Part shown: positions 11,772-26,315 of the stretch, piece after piece
Position numbering within the stretch: position 1 is the stretch's first letter
Layout: every line of letters begins with the position of its first letter
Origin: Coriaria nepalensis
Taxonomy: Eukaryota; Streptophyta; Magnoliopsida; Cucurbitales; Coriariaceae
DNA: 64,000 bases
Assembly: GCA_027186245.1 (NCBI GenBank)
Contig: CP114482.1
Location: 1,307,001-1,371,000 of the forward strand
Reading direction: 5' to 3'
Made by a program: the position numbers and the translations under genes
The notes under the pieces: generated by a model
Seen by the model: the letters and a program-made list of their open reading frames with translations, nothing else
Database searches by the model: none
What the model was told of the DNA's origin: nothing

Positions 11772-12284
11772 ATGGCATCTATAGCTAAAGGTAATGTCGA
11801 TTCCGGTTAGCATTTCAAACTGGAGTTTGATGGGTCCAAATTAAATCGCAATCTAAGCAAAATCTAAACTTGGTACAATTGATTACAAAATCTTATTTTG
11901 ATGTCAATTTACTCAAAGGCAACTATTGCATTCATGAATAACAGCAATCCAGGAAAAGTGACAACAACTACACACTCGCAAGGGATAAGATGTCTTGCCG
12001 AGCTTGCAGGTAATAGAAAAATTGCTTGCCTTAAGATCTTTTTACTGTTTTACATCTGACTCATTAAGCTATTTGCAGCAAACAAGGAACCCAAAACTGC
12101 AAGTAAAGATTCAGCAGAGCAATACCATTTGCATACAGGTTCAGAGAAGAGGAAAGTGCTTACTGAAAACCAGCAGCAAATGGATGCAAAAAGAAAGAAG
12201 CCTAACCATTTTCACGTGGAAAGCCAGAAGGGTGATGGGAAAATGATCAAGTTGGATCTTGTCAGTTCAGATGAAGAAATTTGA
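11772..12284 (+). CDS. small unrecognised nuclear-type protein
   Basis: I do not recognise this family. Three exons join in frame: 11772-11790, 11953-12009 and 12079-12284 (93 aa). An alternative start is the ATG at 11936, in frame with exon 2. What can be seen: a Thr-rich stretch, GIRCLAELAANKEPK, a basic DAKRKKPN that could be a nuclear localisation signal, and the extreme C-terminus IKLDLVSSDEEI. That tail (hydrophobic core, then phosphorylatable serines and acidic residues) has the form of a SUMO-interacting motif. Clean splice sites (GTAATG, TTTGCAG) and a lysine/glutamine-rich exon 3 argue for a real gene. The first exon is the least certain part. It is transcribed convergently with the NUDT19-like gene, whose stop lies only 213 bases away. 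Confidence 0.5.
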
Positions 12285-12497
12285 GTCTCCACTTCTGTTA
12301 AAACTTAGGGCTATTATGTATTAGAATTGCATTAGAAGCTGGAACAATTTTGCCTCTTTAACTTAGTAATAAAAAATTCTGAAAATTTTGTTCTTTCTTT
12401 CATTGAGACATGAATAAATATATCCTATTCAATAACACCACATCTATATTCACTCAACACGAAAAAAAAAAAAGGTGGGTCTAAACAACTAGTACTA

Positions 12498-15018
<2,521 letters not shown>

Positions 15019-15455
15019 GGTTTTATTGACCTTTTAGCCATGGAGAAGGTTTGAAGATGGAGGAGAAGGTGGCGATGATGCATTGATGATGATGGTGACC
15101 TTGTAGTCAAGACACGTGTCTCACAGTCTAATAATAATCATTTTGTGATATTAATATGTTTAGTTCATTTTTGCTATGCTTCAGTGTTGAGAGCAAATCT
15201 AATGATTGAAAATTGATATCAACTCAGATACTGGAATTGAATACAAAATATAGGAATATAAGGTGAAGAGGATATGAGAAACAAAAAGCCAATTGATTGA
15301 TCAGCTAATCATCAATAAAAAGAAGAAAGAAAATGACGGTTTTCTTTTGAATGATGATTTTCAATACCTATTGCAGTAACAATAACAAAAACAAAAACCC
15401 ATTGACTCAATAATGAATTTAACAAGTCCAACCTAAGAACTTTGAGACTCAACTC
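15019..15455. promoter_or_regulatory. NUDT19 upstream region and C3H39-like 3' end
   Basis: About 440 bases lie between two minus-strand genes. They should hold the NUDT19-like promoter and the C3H39-like 3' UTR. No additional gene is visible. Confidence 0.4.
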
Positions 15456-16705
15456 TCAGACTTTGCCCGGCACATTCTGCACAAGCGGAACATCATCGAG
15501 CCAATCGGCATAGATGCGATTTATCTTCTTTGGTCCTTTCCCCTTGAGTAAGCTCAGCTTGTTCTTCCCTTCCTCTTGAAAAACAGGCACAAACATATTT
15601 GAAACAATACTTGGAGAAGCATCACTTACAGCAACAGATTGATGATGTGTTGAAATAGAGGACACATTACAATAGGCTTCCCCTTCCCGTCCCGGTGCTT
15701 GTAACTCTGTTTTATGAAAAGAACAAAACCAAATTTAGGTTTTAAGATTTGACACAAAACTCATTCAACTTGAAATAAAATGCTTAATTCATCCACGATT
15801 CAAAGACATACTTTATACTCTAAATTAACAGTGTTACTGCAAATGCTTACATCAAGACACATCTAATATCGTCTTCGGACTCAGCAAAAAGAATTCCATT
15901 GATCAATATGCTTACCAAAACAGTAACAAATGCAAAATTCATGTAAAAACAAGGAATTAAGAATACCTGCTTGGCCATGAGCAAAATGACATTTTTCACC
16001 AAACGGGCAATGCCCTATCGTTTCAAACTTAGTGCATAACTTTGTCCTCCAGTAAACAGGCTTCATATTTACTCCTCCTCTTGAAGCATCAAATAAGCTA
16101 CCACCATTATTGACAACCTTATTATTGTTTCCTTCACAATAACCCGAACTGGGCCAACTTCCACTGCCTACTGGACCAGCCATTGTACCGATACTTATAA
16201 CAGAACACTCTCTATACCTCCTTGAATCCTCCCTATACTTAGAAGGATCTTCATGAAGAAAGTTACATCTTTCTCCATAAGGGCATTCTTCACCAATATA
16301 AAACTTCCTACACAGCTTCATCTTCTGGATTATAGTATGATCGTCCAAAAACATCCCGGATTGGGGATTTTCCTCACGAGAAGCAGCAGCAGCAGCAGAG
16401 GAAGAAGATCCGACAAGTTCTTGCCAATTAGGTGGAGGTTGCCTCATATCTTCTATTCCATGAGCAAAGTTACAGTTCGGACCATTCTTACAATTTCCGA
16501 GCTTGAATTTTGCGCAAATCCGGGTTTTGAAGAAGATGTTGCTTTCGCCTTTGTTATATGTCGTAAGCTGGGTTCTTGCTGAGTTTGCTTGATCTTCAGA
16601 ATTTCTAGGTCTTTTATACGGAGGAGAATCTTGCTCGAATTGGAAATGTGGATCGAGTTGATCATTCATTGGGCATGAAATTGATGAATCGTCATTAAAA
16701 CTCAT
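15456..16705 (-). CDS. C3H39: CCCH zinc-finger protein, C3H39-like
   Basis: Two exons (16705-15967 and 15706-15456) give 329 aa. There are three CCCH fingers: CAKFKLGNCKNGPNCNFAH (about residue 63), CRKFYIGEECPYGERCNFLH (about residue 132) and CTKFETIGHCPFGEKCHFAH (about residue 225). Each is preceded by the short basic/aromatic lead-in (KTRI, MKL, RTKL) typical of tandem fingers that bind AU-rich RNA. Flanking phrases such as GIEDMRQPPPNWQELVG and the C-terminal KKINRIYADWLDD match the plant C3H39 group (Arabidopsis At3g19360). The spacer between fingers 1 and 2 has Ser and Ala runs. A long leader continues to about 17100 on the minus strand. The role is inferred: an RNA-binding post-transcriptional regulator. 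Confidence 0.92.
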
Positions 16706-17432
16706 AATTTCGTTAAAAATCGAAACGAAATTTCACTGGACAAGAAAAGAAAAAAAAATGAATTGAAATTTTTATAAGAAAAGAAAACCCAAGCAGAAAT
16801 TTCAAACTAAATGAAGATCGAAGAGCAATCGCATATAAATGCAGGGGAGATTATATAAATGAAAAGCAGAGATATCGAAATTGAAATTGAGTTCTGCGTG
16901 AAAGAATCAAAGGAGAAAGAGCAAATGCAGAACTTTTTTCCAAGATTACATATACACGAATCAAAAGTAAATGATTGAAAAACCTTAGAAAATAAGGGGC
17001 CAAAAAACAAAAAAAAAATCAGATCGTGCAAAAGCGGCGGGGAAAGAAGAAGCTACAGAAAACGGTTACGGTGCAGAGCTCAAAAACCCTAGCCGCCATG
17101 CACAAATCCCAAAAAATGGGGGAAAGAGAAAATTAGCGCCAACACTATAAAGAAGGATCAACGTAGAGCAGTCAAAAAACAAACCCTAATCTAATATAAA
17201 CCCTAAACCCTCCAGCTACCTTTGATTCGGAAGGTGTCATTTTGTGGGCCCTTGTCATTTTTCTCTGCACGTCTCTTTTGAATAAATTGAATCCCATTTT
17301 TCCTTGTACTTCTTTTTTTACTTTTATTTGCTTTCCTCTTTCTGAGTCAATAATTCGATTACCACCATTCAAGTTTCTGATAAATAGATTCAGCCCCTTC
17401 ATGTTTTAAAAATTAAACATGCACCTCTCTCA

Positions 17433-17435
<3 letters not shown>
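16706..17435. other. 5' leader and promoter of the C3H39-like gene
   Basis: AT-rich sequence with candidate UTR introns. On the minus strand it contains repeated AAACCCTA-type elements around 17180-17215 (AAACCCTA, AAACCCTAA). This is the telo-box motif common in promoters of plant translation and growth genes. No coding gene is recognised. Confidence 0.4.

Positions 17436-17491
<56 letters not shown>
17436..17491. repeat. (TA)n followed by T29 homopolymer
   Basis: A TA dinucleotide run is directly followed by 29 consecutive T (17463-17491). This is a likely slippage and assembly-error site. Confidence 0.9.
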
Positions 17492-17495
<4 letters not shown>

Positions 17496-18352
17496 ATAAA
17501 AAAAATAAAGGTGATTAAATGAGGTTAAACTTAGAAGTCAAAAAGAAACAAAGAGTATTTTGGGTATAATTATGTGGACGTGTCATGTTAGGCAATCAAT
17601 TTGATAATAAAATTTTATTATCAAGACTTTTAGTAAGAAATATTTATAATGAAGACTGAGAGAGTATGTAGTGAATATGAATACTCGATTCAGTACAGGT
17701 GTCCATAGGCTGTACAACCTCGATACAGGTTTCTAGGGGCTATATCACAGCATTTATTGCTCCTTGATGATTTCTCGGATCAGCAGCTCAAACACCTCCA
17801 ATCTACCCTCTTGCTGCATTAGAACAGCCGGTGAAAGCTGTTCATGTTTCGAAACCTAGATCTTGGATGAAATTTTGATTTCAAATACAAATCTAAAATG
17901 AAATAGATCAGTGATTCCCATCAAGGGAGAAATAAGAGATCGAAGAGGGAGTTCCAAATATAGGGTTTTCACCGATGACCAAAGGATCCTAGATCAAATA
18001 TTTATTCCTTTGGAGTTGGAGATTTTGATGCAAGGCATCCTACATTATTGCCCCTGAAAATTTGATTCTATCATTTTTGAGTGAATATTGACAATTATAT
18101 AAATCCTTGAATCTTATTTATAACTCTATTTTAGTCCTCATTTCTCTATTTTTTATCATTTAACTCCAAATTTTTATCTTGATCACCAAACCACTCACCA
18201 TTAACATTCAATCTTAGACCTTTCCCATTCTTGTATAATATATAATATAGTACCATCACATATTAATCTTGTTCCAGTACAAGTTACAACCCCTTAAGGA
18301 AAGACAGAAGACATGTTCCATGCATGAACATCTTGCCACATAAGACAAAGCT

Positions 18353-18354
<2 letters not shown>
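17492..18354. other. spacer, possible decayed retroelement leader
   Basis: The block 17640-18050 is less AT-rich than its surroundings. On the minus strand it reads like an untranslated leader running into a degenerate frame (FHRLF, then stops). I see no reverse transcriptase, integrase, LTR pair or primer-binding site, so retroelement origin is only a guess. Confidence 0.25.

Positions 18355-18390
<36 letters not shown>
18355..18390. repeat. (TA)18 microsatellite
   Basis: An unbroken 36-base TA run directly 3' of the RanBP2-type gene, probably within its 3' UTR. Confidence 0.95.
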
Positions 18391-18393
<3 letters not shown>

Positions 18394-18407
18394 TGATTAG
18401 TTTATTA

Positions 18408-18912
18408 CTAAAAATCTCTTGCTGTTCGGCATTTGAAGCATTCATTCCTCCTAGCATAATTGTGTTCTCCACATCCCACTCTAATCCATGAATCAAGAAA
18501 AACATGATTAAACTCAACATGATATTGATGTGACAAATGTTCATGTTAACATATGAAATTAACAGGATTATCTTTATAATTAATTAATTAATTACCCGGG
18601 GCAAAACCAGTCACCAGCTTTCCATCCAGGAGGGAAAGAGTTATTATTGCAAGTTCCAGCCCTTCCAGGACAGGAATTTTTCAGTGCACCACATGAATGA
18701 CAAGTCGATCTTTTAGCGAAGTTGTGAGCTCTGCAGTTCACGGAAGTACAATACCAGTCTCCAGCCAATACTTCAGTCCGGTTCGTCAGATATGTTGTCG
18801 GGTCAGGCCCGCCTATTTTCGGGTACTCACAAAGTTGGCAGGTGTCTCTCTTCTTGAAGTTAACGTGGTTGCAAGCACAGCATATCCAATCGCCACTTGA
18901 TAGCCTGCTCAT
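18408..18912 (-). CDS. RanBP2-type zinc-finger protein, three fingers
   Basis: Two exons (18912-18596 and 18480-18408) give 129 aa. There are three RanBP2/NZF fingers: DWICCACNHVNFKKRDTCQLC, opening with the C-x2-C form; DWYCTSVNCRAHNFAKRSTC plus HSC, opening C-x4-C; and DWFCPGVGCGEHNYARRNEC plus FKC, which is created only by splicing exon 1 to the 73-base exon 2. The third finger and the closing RTARDF are typical of plant RanBP2-type proteins, which bind single-stranded RNA or ubiquitin. The protein is compact and almost nothing lies outside the fingers. A 5' UTR intron is likely: AAG|GTGAGT at 19179 on the minus strand. From memory, Arabidopsis At2g26695, next to PID2 and CYP734A1, is of this type. 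Confidence 0.9.
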
Positions 18913-19265
18913 TCACAGTATATATCTTTTTCCGATCTGTCTCGACACATTAAACAAATTATCAGACTTTTGCGTTTCGAAACCTTATTGTATACGATCT
19001 TTCTTGACCTAAAATGGATTTTCATTTGTATCGATCATAGTTGAAGCTAACTCATGACTCTTTAATACTCGATCTAAGTTTTAGACCTTAATCGATGTTT
19101 CAAACTGACCAAAAATTAAAAACTACGATAAGATCATATTAAGATGTAAATTAATGAAAAACATGAACATCAACTCACCTTATAGATATATTGGTGTGGA
19201 ATTGAGAGATTTGAATGATTTGTGGTGTTTTTTCCTTCTGTTGGTTGCATGGGCTGGGAAGGGGT

Positions 19266-19272
19266 TTATATA
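19266..19272 (-). promoter_or_regulatory. TATA box of the RanBP2-type gene
   Basis: TATATAA on the minus strand, in the context CTATATAAACCCC. It is followed by a leader and a consensus donor near 19179, consistent with a transcription start around 19235 and a 5' UTR intron. Confidence 0.6.
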
Positions 19273-20479
19273 GTACTCTCTAAGAAGATCAGCAGCTGGT
19301 TTCATCATCTGGGGTCCATCTTATATACATATATACACAGATATATATATATATATATATTCTCCTATACGTTTCGAGAAGTTTACTTAATCATTTTACT
19401 ATAATAGTATATATGCGATTCTCTAGAACACGAGGCCCGAGTTTTCTAAACACGATCACATGTCGCTTTGCTTTTGACTGTTCTTGGGATGCCATGAAAA
19501 TTGATTTGCTGATGAATTTCTCTTTCTATGTGCATTATTGTATATATTATGAAAAGTACTTTTAGAAGTATCTTATTTATTCTTTGTTTACTTTCATCTT
19601 AGAAATATATATATATACTAAGTTCATATATCCTCTATATATGTGTCTTGATCCCGCATTGAGTGTCAAATTTGAAAAAATTTTGGCTTCCGAAATGTTG
19701 TATATGAGTGACGTAAAATTTGTAGAGTGATTTATCAAATCTCGTATTATTAAGCCTAATGTTACAAAGAATTTTAGGCTTTCAACTTAAAACCAATTGA
19801 TAATGAATGAAGTAACTCATGTTTTATTATATACGAATTAATAATGAGTGATACTACTTATTATATTATATGTTTTGTGTATTTATTCATTATTAAGTAC
19901 TATTATAAAGAATATTATTACAATTAACATATATCATGTAGTAGTGTGTTCCAGTACACTCACTATGTATATTATGTTTCTTAATTTGACTATTATAAAT
20001 TTAGAACTCTTTACATATGATAGTAATAGACATGAATCTAGTCAAAGTGAACAAGTCAATGCTATTGTTTTTATAAATTAATTTATAATTTAACTTTATA
20101 CTTTGAAGCAAGGAGCACCCCAGCTATCTGTTGTCATCTTCTTACAACTTGGGCAAATAAAACCGTCCCTATGTAGAAATAGAGAATCTATACATGTTCT
20201 TCTTTTTTACCAATAATTCAAAAGATGGCATCATTTCCTAAGATTTAAAGATTCATACCCTGCCTTTACTTTATCTTCATTCTCTCCATAACCCGAAAAA
20301 ACAAGCATGATAAAAATCAATACAATCGGTTTTTGCAAAATATGACATGACTAGAATGATAACTAACTAATAGAATATCATTCTGATTTTTAACTCCGCG
20401 GAATAGTTAAGAGTTAAGAACAGGTTCGTAAAACTATTATAGATAGAAAAACAAAATATAATTAGTTTATAAATCTAAT
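19273..20479. other. AT-rich spacer
   Basis: Upstream sequence of the RanBP2-type gene. It has a (TA)n tract near 19331-19360 and no recognised gene. Confidence 0.5.
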
Positions 20480-21040
20480 AATCTATTGGTTTTAGCTAGA
20501 TACTCTCAGTTCGTTGGGATGAAGTCGCTTATAGGTCTCTAGTCACATAGCCCGATCCTTTCTTGTGTTAAGGGTGCATCGGCTCTTACATGACTTCTCT
20601 TAACTCCCGCAGAAATGACAGATTTGGTTTTAGAAGTCCGTGTGCTTGAATGAGGGCATGTCTTGAAGTCTCCCTCTTTTTAAGTCTTCCCAGTACTTCT
20701 GTCTCCGATTCTATTCCCGGTGTGGAAGAACCATTGCCGAGTATCGTAGTCGTATCAGGCCTATTCCCTCTTGCTTTAGTTTAACTAACTGCTGATCCGG
20801 AGTCAAAATTCTTTAGCATCAATTATTGATGTATCTTGATCCCCCATTAGAAAAGATTATATATATAAATATATATACTCCAGGAGCGGCCTAAAAAATA
20901 GCTCTTAAGTCTGTCTTTTTTGTTGGGATGGAACTGGTTGCGTAAAGAATCTTGAAGAAATAGAGAGATATATGCAAGTCTATAGACAAAGTACTGCGGC
21001 GAGCCGATGCCGTGAGGAATATCCTGCCTCCAAAATAAAA
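20480..21040. other. candidate organelle-derived (probably mitochondrial) insertion
   Basis: Between very AT-rich flanks lies a patch of mixed composition at 20500-20800 and again at 20880-21035. It is rich in phrases that resemble plant mitochondrial intergenic DNA. It has no nuclear-type exon structure. An open minus-strand stretch (DIPHGIGSPQYFVYRLAYIS) is not a protein I recognise. The call rests on composition and general resemblance only. Confidence 0.35.
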
Positions 21041-21847
21041 AGGAACACTGAATTGAAAGTATAATTTTATTTTTTTTTTTGTTTTTTTTTGAAAGACAAA
21101 TTATAAAGGTAAATGTCAACAAATCGATAAGGGGGAATACAAATATATTTTCACCAGACATGATGAATGTTCTACATGCATGAAGATGTATAGTTAAAAC
21201 GTTGTTGGGATCATTTGATTCTCAACGTGTGATCATTTTCAAAAGGGCAGAAGAAGAACGGCATGCAATTCTTCTCAATAATACTTAGAAGAATCTATCT
21301 CTGCCTTTTCTTCAGTACGTCACTCAATGGACAAGATACGCATCACGAAATTTGCCGGAACTTGTGATTATGTGTTAGAACTTGTCTAAGAATTGGTATT
21401 TGAAAATTGTATCTTGTTAGATTAGAATTACGAAAGATAAAAACCGAAAATATATGTATAAATAAATCATATTTAATAAATATAACGATGAAAATCAATA
21501 TTAAAAAAAATATGAAGAGTTATTTTCATTTTTCTCAATTATTAAAATTATAAAAAAAAAAAGCCAAATAAACCAAAATTTTCACTATTTTGTATATGTG
21601 TATATATGTAGACTTAAAATTGAGTTTTTGAAAAGTTGAGGGGAGAAAAGTATAATTTAGTCGATCTTAAAACCAGCACAACCCATGTTTATTTATATGA
21701 TCGGAAGATGATCTTGATTTACATATATACTTACTTCTTCAAGCCGGTACGGACATGGGATTAATTAAACAGCTTTCTAATTAAAAAAGAATGCATTAAA
21801 AGTAGTTAAAACATCCATGATTAAGTACTAATTATTTAATTAATTGA
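21041..21847. other. AT-rich spacer
   Basis: Poly-T/poly-A tracts and probable 3' UTR of the ENOD93 gene. No gene is recognised. Confidence 0.5.
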
Positions 21848-22207
21848 TCAAGCTTCAAAATTGTTGGATTGATAGCCAGCTTGCTTGAAGGAGTTCTTTC
21901 TTGCAGTTGCCAGAACAGTCTTATCAGCCACAATGAAATATGCTGCTCCTGCCACTGCCATTTTAATAACAATTTCAATTATTTATTATTTATTTATTAT
22001 TTATTTATAGAATTTATTGTTAAATAATAATGAAATTAACTAATATTTAACATAATTAAAAATTAACTCATATCCTTAATTAAACTCACCTGTGGAGATT
22101 ATAAGGGCTTGGGCAGTGTGATTGAGGTTAGCTTTTGCCCATGGTAGCATCCTCACACTTGCAAACTGAAATATTAATTGATAATTAATTAAAATTATAT
22201 TCCATAC

Positions 22208-22244
<37 letters not shown>

Positions 22245-22599
22245 GTAAATAATAATAAACCCATATGACTGATTTCTTTTTGGTTGATCTACGGTTCTCA
22301 TGTGAACCGGGTCGGTCGAACCATGAATTTGCATATGTCAAATTAACTGGAGAAAACAACTTACTGTAGGAATTGCAGTAGCAATGCTTGCAACAGAAGC
22401 TGCTTTAGCTCCTGCTATCACACCCTCTGTATATATACATATGTATACAAACCCACTCCATTAATTTTAAGTGCTGATTAGTAAAGATGATTAAGTAAAT
22501 AAGAAGCATTAATTAAGTACCATTAGCACAGCGTCTGGCCATGGCTAACTTTGGGTCAATGGACCTTTGCAGAGGAGACTGAGCCACATTTTTCGCCAT
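21848..22599 (-). CDS. ENOD93: early nodulin 93-like protein
   Basis: Four exons on the minus strand: 22599-22521, 22426-22365, 22165-22090 and 21954-21848; 107 aa, the normal family length. The ENOD93 pattern is complete: DPKLAMARRCANEGVIAGAK, then AIPTFASVRMLPWAKANLNH, then TAQALIIST, AGAAYFIVADKTVLATARKN and a short polar tail. Two hydrophobic helices (about residues 28-46 and 66-84) suggest a small membrane protein. ENOD93 genes were first found in nodules but are general plant genes; mitochondrial membrane association has been reported for rice homologues. The protein is intact. A TATAAATA box sits at the proper distance upstream. Confidence 0.93.
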
Positions 22600-22742
22600 C
22601 TTTTTTTGAGTGTTGTAGAGAAGTAAAAATAAAAAATAAAAAAAAGTAATCAACTCAAGCTAATTAGTAGTTAAGAGGAAGAAGAAGATGATTAATGTTG
22701 AAGGGAGTGAGATGAAGTGAGATTCTTAGATTTTGGTTTGGA

Positions 22743-22750
22743 TATTTATA
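22743..22750 (-). promoter_or_regulatory. TATA box of ENOD93
   Basis: TATAAATA on the minus strand, about 145 bases upstream of the ATG at 22599. It fits a leader of roughly 115 bases. Confidence 0.65.
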
Positions 22751-22940
22751 AGCCATGTTGATGTGATGATTCAGGTGGTAGGGTTTGATGGTTTTGGTGT
22801 AATACCAGGGGGCAAATTGGATACTTTTGTGCTTTTCTTTGTCCAAAAAAATAAAAAAAATAATAAATTTGTCCCATTTCTTTTGGTTTCTGATATATAA
22901 TTGATTAATTAGACAAGACAAATCAATTTTAGTGAGGTGA

Positions 22941-22979
<39 letters not shown>

Positions 22980-23674
22980 AATAAATAAATAAAATAGGAT
23001 TAAAAAAACAAACAAACAAATAGAGGGCAGTTTTGAGGTTGGTCCGGAACTGCCACTTTCTGATGTTAAAAACGTTAAAACAAATGTGACAAAACCATGG
23101 GTTTCTGTACGGATCAATTGCAGTGTTCTGGTTCTATGAATCTGTTAATTTGATGGGATCGTGACACGTACACAATTAAACGAACGGCGTAGATCTATTT
23201 GAGGAATGAGAGGGATCCTGCTATCGTTTTCCTAGCAGTCTAGTAGGGCTCTGTTAGTGCGCTTTAGGCCCATAGAAGATAAGGCCTGCAGTTTCATTAA
23301 CGAATCCGGATCACTTTGAAATAAGCCCATTCATTCCTACTACCACTATATTTCTATCTTTTATTTTCTTTTGAGGAAATTAAAAAAATAAAAATAAAAA
23401 TAAAAATATATATATTATGTGGAAAAAAAAAACTGATTTCTGCCTCGTAAATGAAAGTGGAAATTATTAAAGATGAGTGGTAGATATCATGATTTTTTTG
23501 GGGATAGATGGTAATTATGATGATGATTAATAATAATAATAATAATAATAATTATTATTATTATATTAATTATATTAATGGTAATTTTTGTTGACTAGAG
23601 AGACCTTTTTCTATGGTTACCTAAAAGCAAAAGCCTAGGAGGGACCATAATCAATATAATGGAGCAATGGTCCC

Positions 23675-23705
<31 letters not shown>

Positions 23706-26315
23706 TTGGGAGGGGGAATTATGAATACAAAATGCCATAATTTTTAATTATTTAATAATTTTAGAGGTATCATTAAAAAAAAAATTAAAAAAAGGAAAAT
23801 TGATAGTTTAAACCTCGAGTATTTGATAATTAAATCAGGTCTCGATATTTACAGTTAAATCATATACTTATATAATATAGTATTTTGAAATTATTTTCAA
23901 AATTTTAATAAGGTGTTTTGGAAATTCATTGTCCCACCCATTTTAGATATTTTTAATTATTTTTAAATTTATATAAATAAATAAATATTTTATTTTATTT
24001 TATTTATAAATAAAATTTAATAATTCATAATGAAATAAATAACTCCCCGCATAATTATATAAAAAAAGCCCCCCCAATCCAAAAAGGAGAAAATGTGTGT
24101 ATCCTCTTTTGGGTTCATGAATAGTTTTGTTACCCCCAAAAGTGGAATTTATAGTGGATTTCTAGCTGTTTGTGCTTTTACATTTATAAACTGGACTCCT
24201 CGATTCTATTTTCTTTCTTTTTTTTTTTTTTATTTTTTTTTATTTTATTAATTTAATATTTTGTTTTTACCATTATTAATATTTTTTTAATTACTCTATT
24301 AAATAGATAAACTTATAATGATCCATTAATTTTATATCTTTGGTAGATTTAATAAATAATTACATAAATTATATTTATATTCATATTATTTAATAAAAAT
24401 TAACTATATATCATATCATTTTATTTATCAAATTTAAAAATTATTATATAAATAAGATTCATATAATAATTTATTTGGATAAGCTCGAAGCTTAAAGCTT
24501 GGAAATGAATATTCCAAGTAAGTGATGTGACGATGAATGTGATGACGTGGCCAAAAGTTAATAATATTCTCTCATCTTTGATACCTTCTTTGAATCTTTA
24601 TGGCTAGCCATTCGGAATTATGAGAGAGAAGGAAAGTGAAAAAGATGAGAAGCTCGCGTGCTCTTCTCTGCAACCTGAATATCATCACCATCATCCTCTG
24701 TCGTCGACCCTTTTATCATATTGAATTTAACTTATATTCTATGCAGATTTTCCCTCTAAAAATTTGCAAACAATTTGTACTCTTGAGAAAAAGCCGACGC
24801 GTCGTCTTGTTTATTTATTATCTTTTCTATGCCGTTGACTAGATTGACTCCAGACTGCAAACCTCAATTTAATCGGAGAAGCATGAATTGTAATGAAAAA
24901 TTATTTTACGTTACACCAAACCTCGTACTGATTACAATAGTACGTCACTTTCATGTGATAGTTGTAAGATAAATAAAAATGATATTTTTTATATTTTTTT
25001 CTTTTTTCTTACGAATATCGTGAAGTTAGAGATATACATTTTATTTATAATAAATAAATATATTATATAAAATTCTTATATCTCCTATGTTATCTATATA
25101 TATATATTTACATAAATATTAATTTTATTTTTGGTTATAAAATAAATAAATAAGATCCACAAATTTTCTAAAATTTGTCTGGACCTTGGTTGCCTTGACA
25201 TAGGGCTACCCGTAGTATATAATAAAGAAATGTGCGTAATTTTCTAAATAATTATAAATTTTCTAAATTTTCTAAACAATTTTCATAAATCCATCTAAGT
25301 TCTTATAAAAAAGCAGATTATGAGAAATGTTTTCAAGTGTCGTTAAGAGTATCTATCTTCGATATCCGGCCGGAGTGATTAAGCCACATCATCGTCATCG
25401 CCATGGTCACCGGATTTCTTAAAGTTTCTCCAAATTATGATAGTCCTAAAAAATAATTACTAGAAAAGAAGATGGGTTAAGAATATCTACCAGTCAAAAT
25501 CCGTTAGCTCCTAAAATTCAACAAGTCCATTGCTACTATCATACTTGAATATTGCTTTATAGATTATAGAATCTCAAGACGGAACAAGTATGATCATTCT
25601 TCATTATATATATATTTTAAATAATATTTTTATTTTTATTTTTATTTTTATTTTTATGAAGAAAAATAAAAAAGGAAATCCGAAAAAGGAAGTGAAGGCA
25701 GGAAAAAACATGATGGGATTTATATGTGTTTTATTTTCCCCCCCCTGTGTTCGGTGACATCGAGCGATATGAAATGGGCCATATGAAATAAAGCTGCAGA
25801 CAATCTTCAAAAGCAAACAGAGATAGCAAAATAAAATTTTATTTATTTATTTATTTTTATTATATTATATTATTTTTCCATGATTGATAGTAATTATTGT
25901 AATCACATGACTGGTTAATGTTTTCATGAGAGTCACACGTTAGGACAACCATATGCTATAATCCTAATTACCTTTTTTTTTTTTTGTAATACCTAATTAC
26001 CTTTTAGATTTAACGTATATTATAATAAGTGGAAGATGTGATTGATCTGCAACTGATATTTCATTTATCATGTGATGCAGTATGTAGAGCATATATTATC
26101 TAACACGATACTTTTATGTCATTTGACAAGAAATACAAGATTGTAACTATATCCATAAGTAATTAAGTGTAACTCTTATGGTAAACTTCTAATTAGTTAG
26201 TGGATCAAACTCTCCCCCCCCCCCCCCCCCCAAAAAAAAGAGGAAAAAAAAAAAGTGAAGAAAACAAGTTTGCTTCGTCCAAATTAATTTCATCCTATTT
26301 ACAAAACCTAAAAAT
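22751..26315. other. microsatellite-rich gene-poor spacer
   Basis: AT-rich spacer with (TAA)n at 22943-22971, (TAAA)n after it, another (TAA)n near 23530, (TTTA)n at 23676-23705, and an 18-C run at 26214-26231 followed by A8. Short frames, such as one near 24636, have no recognisable domain. No gene is supported. Confidence 0.55.

Noticed and set aside
17640..18050. Retrotransposon remnant
   Set aside because: No LTR pair, primer-binding site or reverse transcriptase/integrase motifs could be found.
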